From positions 1-33,598 of the forward strand of contig SVQA01000014.1 of the NCBI GenBank assembly GCA_015065545.1: a stretch of 33,598 nt of DNA. Reading direction: 5' to 3'. Origin of the DNA: Oscillospiraceae bacterium (lineage in GTDB: Bacteria; Bacillota; Clostridia; Oscillospirales; Acutalibacteraceae). Positions 31,176 to 33,598 of the stretch are shown piece by piece. Both the position numbers and the translations under genes were made by a program. The number at the start of each line of letters is the position of its first letter. Position 1 is the stretch's first letter. A model generated the notes under the pieces. It ran no database searches and was not told the origin of the DNA. It was given only the letters and a program-made list of their open reading frames with translations.

Positions 31176-31646
31176 ATGCGAATTTTAGTTGTGTCAGATA
31201 CTCACGGTGATATAGGTAACTTTTCGAAGGTTATAAGAAAGCACAAAGATATAGATGTTGTAGTGCATTGCGGTGACGGCGCGGATGATGTGTTTGATGC
31301 AAAGCTGATGTTTCCTGACAAAATGTTCATAGCTGTCAGAGGTAACTGTGATTTTTGTACAGAGAGTCCCAATATCGAAACAATCACCCTTGAGGGTAAA
31401 AGGCTTTTTATTACTCACGGTCACATCTATAATGTTAAATATGACCTCTTAAAGCTCACTCTTGCAGGAAAAGAAGCTGGGGCAGATTTGGTGCTTTTCG
31501 GACATACCCATCTTCCGACAAATATTTATGATGATGGCTTATATCTTCTCAATCCGGGAAGCCTTCGGGGCTACAAGGGCAGTTTTGCACTTGTTGATAT
31601 AAGCGAAGCAGGGATACTTATAAATCTCCAAAATCTTGATTCTTAA
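31176..31646 (+). CDS. YfcE/MJ0936-family metallophosphoesterase
   Basis: A 156-residue calcineurin-like phosphoesterase. All metal motifs are present: SDTHGD (residues 7-12), HCGDGADD, RGNCD, THGH and GHTHLP. This small family contains single-domain phosphodiesterases acting on cyclic or bis(p-nitrophenyl)-type substrates; the natural substrate is often unknown. I chose the ATG at 31176 (MRILVVSDTHGD) with AAAGG upstream; the frame allows an ATG six codons earlier without a site. In many Firmicutes such a gene follows the rdgB/rph genes, but here it lies before holB. Confidence 0.92.
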   Translation: MRILVVSDTHGDIGNFSKVIRKHKDIDVVVHCGDGADDVFDAKLMFPDKMFIAVRGNCDFCTESPNIETITLEGKRLFITHGHIYNVKYDLLKLTLAGKEAGADLVLFGHTHLPTNIYDDGLYLLNPGSLRGYKGSFALVDISEAGILINLQNLDS

Positions 31647-31706
31647 ACTTTACAGTAGAAATTATTTTTATTTTATGTTACAATAAATCGGTGCGAGGTG
31701 AAAACT

Positions 31707-32570
31707 GTGAATTTTTCTCAATATGAGTTTGGAAATATGCTGGAAGACCAGCTTTGTTCTATGGAAAAAAGCCGCAGAATGCCTCATGCCGTTATGATAA
31801 CCGGCGGCAGTGAAGAAAACCGAAAAGAGCTTTGTCAGTTCCTTTCTATGTGGGCTGTGTGCAGTGCGGCAGACAAGCCCTGTAGTGAGTGCTCACAATG
31901 CAAAAAGGTTAAAAATCTCAACCACAGCGATGTGTATTATGCAAAGGGAAAAGGTAAAACAAACGGTATTCCCGTTGAAGAAATAAGAAACATCAATGAG
32001 GATTCCGTTATTATTCCCAACGAAGCACCCCGCAAAATTTACATACTTGAGGATGTAGATAAGCGAATGGGTCAGGAGAGTATGAATGCTTTTCTTAAAA
32101 CTCTTGAAGAGCCTATGCAGGCAACCCTCTTTTTGCTTACAGCCGAAAATACAAAGGCTGTACCTCAAACCATTCTCTCAAGATGTACGGTTTTAAGCCT
32201 TCAGAATACATCGGAAATAAAGGACGAGGTTATGGAATATGCAAGAAGCATTGTTCTGGGCATAGTTGATAAAACCGAACTTCCCTTGCTCAAAGCTGCT
32301 TCGGTGTTCTCAACAAGGCAAATCGCTCTGGAAATACTGCCTGTTGTTCGTCTTATACTCAGTGATGCATTGTCACTTTCTGTCGGCTCTTTAGCAATTT
32401 GTGATGAGGAAACAGCAAAGTCTTTGTCATCAAGGCTTACAAAAAATAAGATTATTATGCTCATAGATGCAACAACAGATGCTATAAATAAAATCAATCG
32501 CAACGTAGGACTGGGACTTCTTTCAACCTGGCTCTGCAGTGAATACAGGAGGATATTATGTGTAATGTAG
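31707..32570 (+). CDS. holB: DNA polymerase III subunit delta'
   Basis: A 287-residue clamp-loader protein. It has the RFC-type AAA+ fold: MPHAVMITGG near the start, a four-Cys zinc module (CSAADKPCSECSQCKK), the KIYILEDVDKRMGQESMNAF segment, LLKTLEEP-type KTLEEPMQATLFLLT, and LSRCTVLSL (SRC motif). The P-loop is degenerate (GGSEENRKEL), as usual for delta', which does not hydrolyse ATP. The GTG at 31707 lies 6 bp after GAGGTG; the GTG at 31698 is inside that site. It overlaps ricT by 13 bp, as in the holB-yaaT neighbourhood of Bacillus. Confidence 0.93.
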   Translation: MNFSQYEFGNMLEDQLCSMEKSRRMPHAVMITGGSEENRKELCQFLSMWAVCSAADKPCSECSQCKKVKNLNHSDVYYAKGKGKTNGIPVEEIRNINEDSVIIPNEAPRKIYILEDVDKRMGQESMNAFLKTLEEPMQATLFLLTAENTKAVPQTILSRCTVLSLQNTSEIKDEVMEYARSIVLGIVDKTELPLLKAASVFSTRQIALEILPVVRLILSDALSLSVGSLAICDEETAKSLSSRLTKNKIIMLIDATTDAINKINRNVGLGLLSTWLCSEYRRILCVM

Positions 32571-33424
32571 TAGGTGTCCGCTTCAAAGAAGTGGGTAAGA
32601 TATATTATTTTGCTCCCGGCGAGGAAACTTTCAAAGCGGGGGATATGGTTATTGTTGAAACAGCCAGAGGCGTAGAATGCGGTGAGATAGCTGTGGAAAA
32701 TAAGCAGGTTCCCGACGAAGAGATTGTACATCCTCTTAAAAATATCATCCGCAAGGCAACCGACGCCGACCTTAAGAAACTGGAGAAAAACAAAGAACTG
32801 GAAGAAAAAGCTTTTTCGATTGCTCTTTCTAAAATTGCTGAGCATAAATTAGATATGAAACTGGTTAATGTTGAATATACATTTGATGGAAGCAAGGTTC
32901 TCTTCTACTTTACAGCAGACGGCAGAGTTGATTTCAGAGCACTTGTAAAGGATCTTGCCTCAGTGTTCAAAACAAGAATCGAGCTTCGTCAGATCGGTGT
33001 CCGCGATGAAGCAAAGATGCTTGGCGGTCTTGGTGTTTGCGGTAAGGAATTCTGTTGCTCCAAGTTCCTTGGGGAGTTCCATCCCGTATCTATCAAAATG
33101 GCAAAGGAGCAGGGACTCTCTCTTTCTCCTGTAAAGATTTCGGGTACCTGCGGCAGACTTATGTGCTGCCTTAAATACGAGCAGGAGGCTTATACAGACC
33201 TTCTTCGCAATACACCCAAATTTGGGGCTATTGTTAAAACTCCTCTCGGTAAGGGTACGGTTGTTGAGGTTTCTCTGCTTACAGGTACTCTTAAGGTTAA
33301 GATGGATAACACACCCCCTGAGGCAGCACCCCAGAGCTTCAAGGTTAAGGATGTAAAAATCATCAAAGACGGTCATATTCAGATTGATAAAAAGGAACTA
33401 GAAGAGCTGAAAGGTTTGGAATAA
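32558..33424 (+). CDS. ricT: PSP1-domain protein RicT (YaaT-like)
   Basis: A 288-residue protein with an N-terminal beta domain (VVGVRFKEVGKIYYFAPGE) and the PSP1 core. The conserved cysteines are in GGLGVCGKEFCCSKFLG and SGTCGRLMCCLKYE; in Bacillus such residues bind iron-sulfur clusters in the RicA-RicF-RicT (Y) complex, which helps RNase Y mature RNAs and affects sporulation and competence. AGGAGGATATT precedes the ATG, inside the end of holB. The tail (about 230-288) carries a basic beta stretch, GAIVKTPLGKGTVVEV. Confidence 0.93.
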   Translation: MCNVVGVRFKEVGKIYYFAPGEETFKAGDMVIVETARGVECGEIAVENKQVPDEEIVHPLKNIIRKATDADLKKLEKNKELEEKAFSIALSKIAEHKLDMKLVNVEYTFDGSKVLFYFTADGRVDFRALVKDLASVFKTRIELRQIGVRDEAKMLGGLGVCGKEFCCSKFLGEFHPVSIKMAKEQGLSLSPVKISGTCGRLMCCLKYEQEAYTDLLRNTPKFGAIVKTPLGKGTVVEVSLLTGTLKVKMDNTPPEAAPQSFKVKDVKIIKDGHIQIDKKELEELKGLE

Positions 33425-33499
33425 GACCTTTAAAATGACCTTTTATTCCTGCGAATTATGAAAAATTTATGGGAATTCAAGAAAAATGTGCTGAAGTAA

Positions 33500-33527
33500 T
33501 TGCATTTTTGAAAAAATGTGTTACAAT
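33500..33527 (+). promoter_or_regulatory. Promoter of the ferredoxin gene
   Basis: TTGCAT (33500-33505), a 16-bp spacer and TACAAT (33522-33527). Confidence 0.5.
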
Positions 33528-33559
33528 AGTAGACGAAAATTATTAAGGAGGTGCCTCCC

Positions 33560-33598
33560 ATGGCATATATTATCAATGATGATTGCATTTCCTGCGGC
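33560..33598 (+). CDS. 4Fe-4S ferredoxin, N-terminus only
   Basis: The window ends after 13 codons, reading MAYIINDDCISCG. This matches the start of clostridial 2x[4Fe-4S] ferredoxins (MAYxIxDxCIxCGxC), with the first two cluster cysteines visible. AAGGAGGTG (33545-33553) lies just before CCTCCC and the ATG; the SD and CCTCC can pair into a small hairpin. The rest of the gene lies outside the window. Confidence 0.85.
   Translation, partial: MAYIINDDCISCG

Overview
The window looks like the chromosome of a low-to-mid GC, Gram-positive, anaerobic gut-type Clostridia, most like a Ruminococcus-type member of the Oscillospiraceae/Ruminococcaceae. The evidence is strong AGGAGG ribosome-binding sites, dockerin repeats of the 'KDATxIQKxLAG' kind, CBM26-like starch-binding modules, an M56/BlaI pair, and the Firmicutes-type neighbourhoods prfA-ywlC, proB-proA and holB-ricT. 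No species is claimed.

Layout. (1) 1-2650: a tRNA-Pro(GGG), cut by one base at the left edge, followed by an accessory zone. The zone holds two further copies of the tRNA 3' end, each with its own terminator, three diverged repeat units, a small XRE repressor with twin operators facing an unknown membrane-anchored protein, and a DUF4760-like protein. This reads as stacked or decayed integrations at a tRNA 3' end. (2) 2668-8223: an acyltransferase-3 membrane protein, then a minus-strand operon of ECF sigma factor, transmembrane anti-sigma-like protein, and a secreted protein with LRR_5, two CBM26-like modules, dockerin, cohesin-like domain and a second dockerin. (3) 8426-16353: a lipoprotein, a two-gene ABC exporter, a membrane-anchored tyrosine-phosphatase-fold protein whose catalytic Cys is Asp, and a two-gene operon of a zinc-ribbon membrane protein and a VWA surface protein. 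(4) 16419-22078: a broken C-terminal fragment of an M18 aminopeptidase, then a BlaI, BlaR1/M56, dockerin-protein operon with a clear operator, then the intact M18 aminopeptidase. A 257-bp block is identical between the fragment and the intact gene. (5) 22185-33598: mostly housekeeping. This includes the hflX-DUF951-prfA-ywlC-coaE-transglycosylase operon, pyridoxamine kinase, proBA, three small unknown genes, a phosphodiesterase, holB-ricT and the first codons of a ferredoxin.

How it fits together. The most unusual theme is that both dockerin-bearing secreted proteins sit last in operons that begin with a membrane-signalling pair: ECF sigma/anti-sigma in one case, BlaI/BlaR1-like in the other. 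This suggests extracellular sensing tied to expression of cell-surface (amylosome- or cellulosome-like) parts. Functional links are inferred from gene order. Domain calls are made by eye from motifs, without a database search.
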